A stretch of 14,375 bases of DNA from JBHHYS01 sp046757645 (GTDB lineage: Bacteria > Acidobacteriota > Terriglobia > Acidiferrales > 2-02-FULL-67-57), in the NCBI GenBank assembly GCA_046757645.1, contig JBHHYS010000056.1, forward strand, positions 1-14,375. The letters run 5' to 3'. Below the pieces are notes generated by a model. That model was not told where the DNA came from. It saw only the letters and a program-made list of their open reading frames with translations, and did no database searches. Both the position numbers and the translations under genes were made by a program. Numbering within the stretch: the first letter of the stretch is position 1; each line of letters starts with the position of its first letter. Shown piece by piece: positions 13,961 through 14,375 of the stretch.

Positions 13961-14375
13961 TCAAGCCTTTCCTTCTAACAGCCCGCATATGGCCGATGCC
14001 CATTTGATCGAATCGTAGGCCGTCTTGCGGAGTGCTCGCTTTGTCCCATGAACATCACCCATACGTTTCGGAATTATTTGAAGGGCTTGGGCAGCGTGAT
14101 TCGTGGCAGTTGCAATCTCGTTGACGATAGAAGAAGCGTCGTCTTTGGGAATCTCTAGCTCCTCGAACTCGCGCTGCATTTCCTCGAACACTTGAAGTTG
14201 CTGCAAGGCCGTGTTGACCTTTGCCGAAAATGACACTTTTCCCGGGTCGCCCAGGCCGTACTTTTCATAGATGCCTTGTGTTACAAGGTCAATGGCGCCG
14301 CAGGCAGCGGTAATGGCGCCACTCTCGTCGCCCTCAACGAGCCTACTCGTCGCCCTTGCAAGCTCGGAAGCTGAC
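13961..14375 (-). CDS. Abortive-infection-like protein, C-terminal fragment
   Basis: The frame ending at TGA 13961 stays open to the right edge: 137 codons are visible, so the gene starts outside the window. An internal GTG at 14236 could be mistaken for its start, but the residues upstream continue as good protein (ACGAIDLVTQGIYEKYGLGD). The C-terminal half, with ATATNHAAQALQIIPKRMGD followed by VHGTKRALRKTAYDSIKWASAICGLL, resembles the C-terminal domain of abortive infection proteins (Abi_C), where a K/R-x-x-G-D-x-H-G element follows a helix and a last helix ends the chain. GC is lower than in the neighbouring kdsD. It stops 55 bases before the kdsD ATG. The family call rests on pattern memory and is tentative. 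Confidence 0.55.
   Translation of the reverse strand, partial: SASELARATSRLVEGDESGAITAACGAIDLVTQGIYEKYGLGDPGKVSFSAKVNTALQQLQVFEEMQREFEELEIPKDDASSIVNEIATATNHAAQALQIIPKRMGDVHGTKRALRKTAYDSIKWASAICGLLEGKA

Overview
The window (about 60% GC or more over most of its length) looks like a chromosomal stretch of a Gram-negative bacterium with lipopolysaccharide and type IV pili. The most likely home is Acidobacteriota or a close relative. That is inferred from the gene mix (pilMNOPQ with an AMIN-domain secretin, an excisionase-like helix-turn-helix gene before pilM, kdsC/kdsD) and from short dispersed intergenic repeats of the TCATCCCGAG...GCGAGGGAT kind. No marker gene here fixes the taxonomy. Every protein gene lies on the minus strand, so transcription runs from high to low coordinates; only the tRNA is on the plus strand.

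Read in the direction of transcription, the right edge holds the C-terminal part of an abortive-infection-like protein that runs off the window. Next come kdsD (arabinose-5-phosphate isomerase), two unrecognised genes of visibly lower GC (one with an N-terminal membrane anchor), a REP-like double hairpin, and kdsC (Kdo-8-phosphate phosphatase). KdsD and KdsC catalyse the first and third steps of Kdo synthesis, so the two unknown genes and the repeat interrupt a lipopolysaccharide pair. A tRNA-Gly(CCC) gene follows on the opposite strand, then a ubiD-type decarboxylase with its own candidate promoter.

The central block is a tight type IV pilus operon: a small helix-turn-helix gene, then pilM, pilN, pilO, pilP and pilQ, with 4-base ATGA overlaps at pilM/pilN and pilP/pilQ. 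These encode the cytoplasmic actin-like PilM, the inner-membrane PilN/PilO, the periplasmic PilP and the outer-membrane secretin PilQ. A strong hairpin separates pilQ from an M24 Xaa-Pro aminopeptidase gene. That gene overlaps accB by 4 bases, and accC follows; accB and accC encode two parts of acetyl-CoA carboxylase for fatty-acid synthesis.

The left end is a 564-base non-coding stretch and then the first 64 codons of a type IIG (Eco57I-like) restriction-modification enzyme running off the left edge. The non-coding stretch holds a near-consensus sigma70 promoter, a run of ten C, a G7-A-G7 tract, three adjacent hairpins and dispersed repeats. Defence-type genes therefore lie at both ends of an otherwise housekeeping segment. 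The points most worth a second look are the restriction gene's leader, the low-GC gene pair between kdsD and kdsC, and the truncated abortive-infection-like gene.
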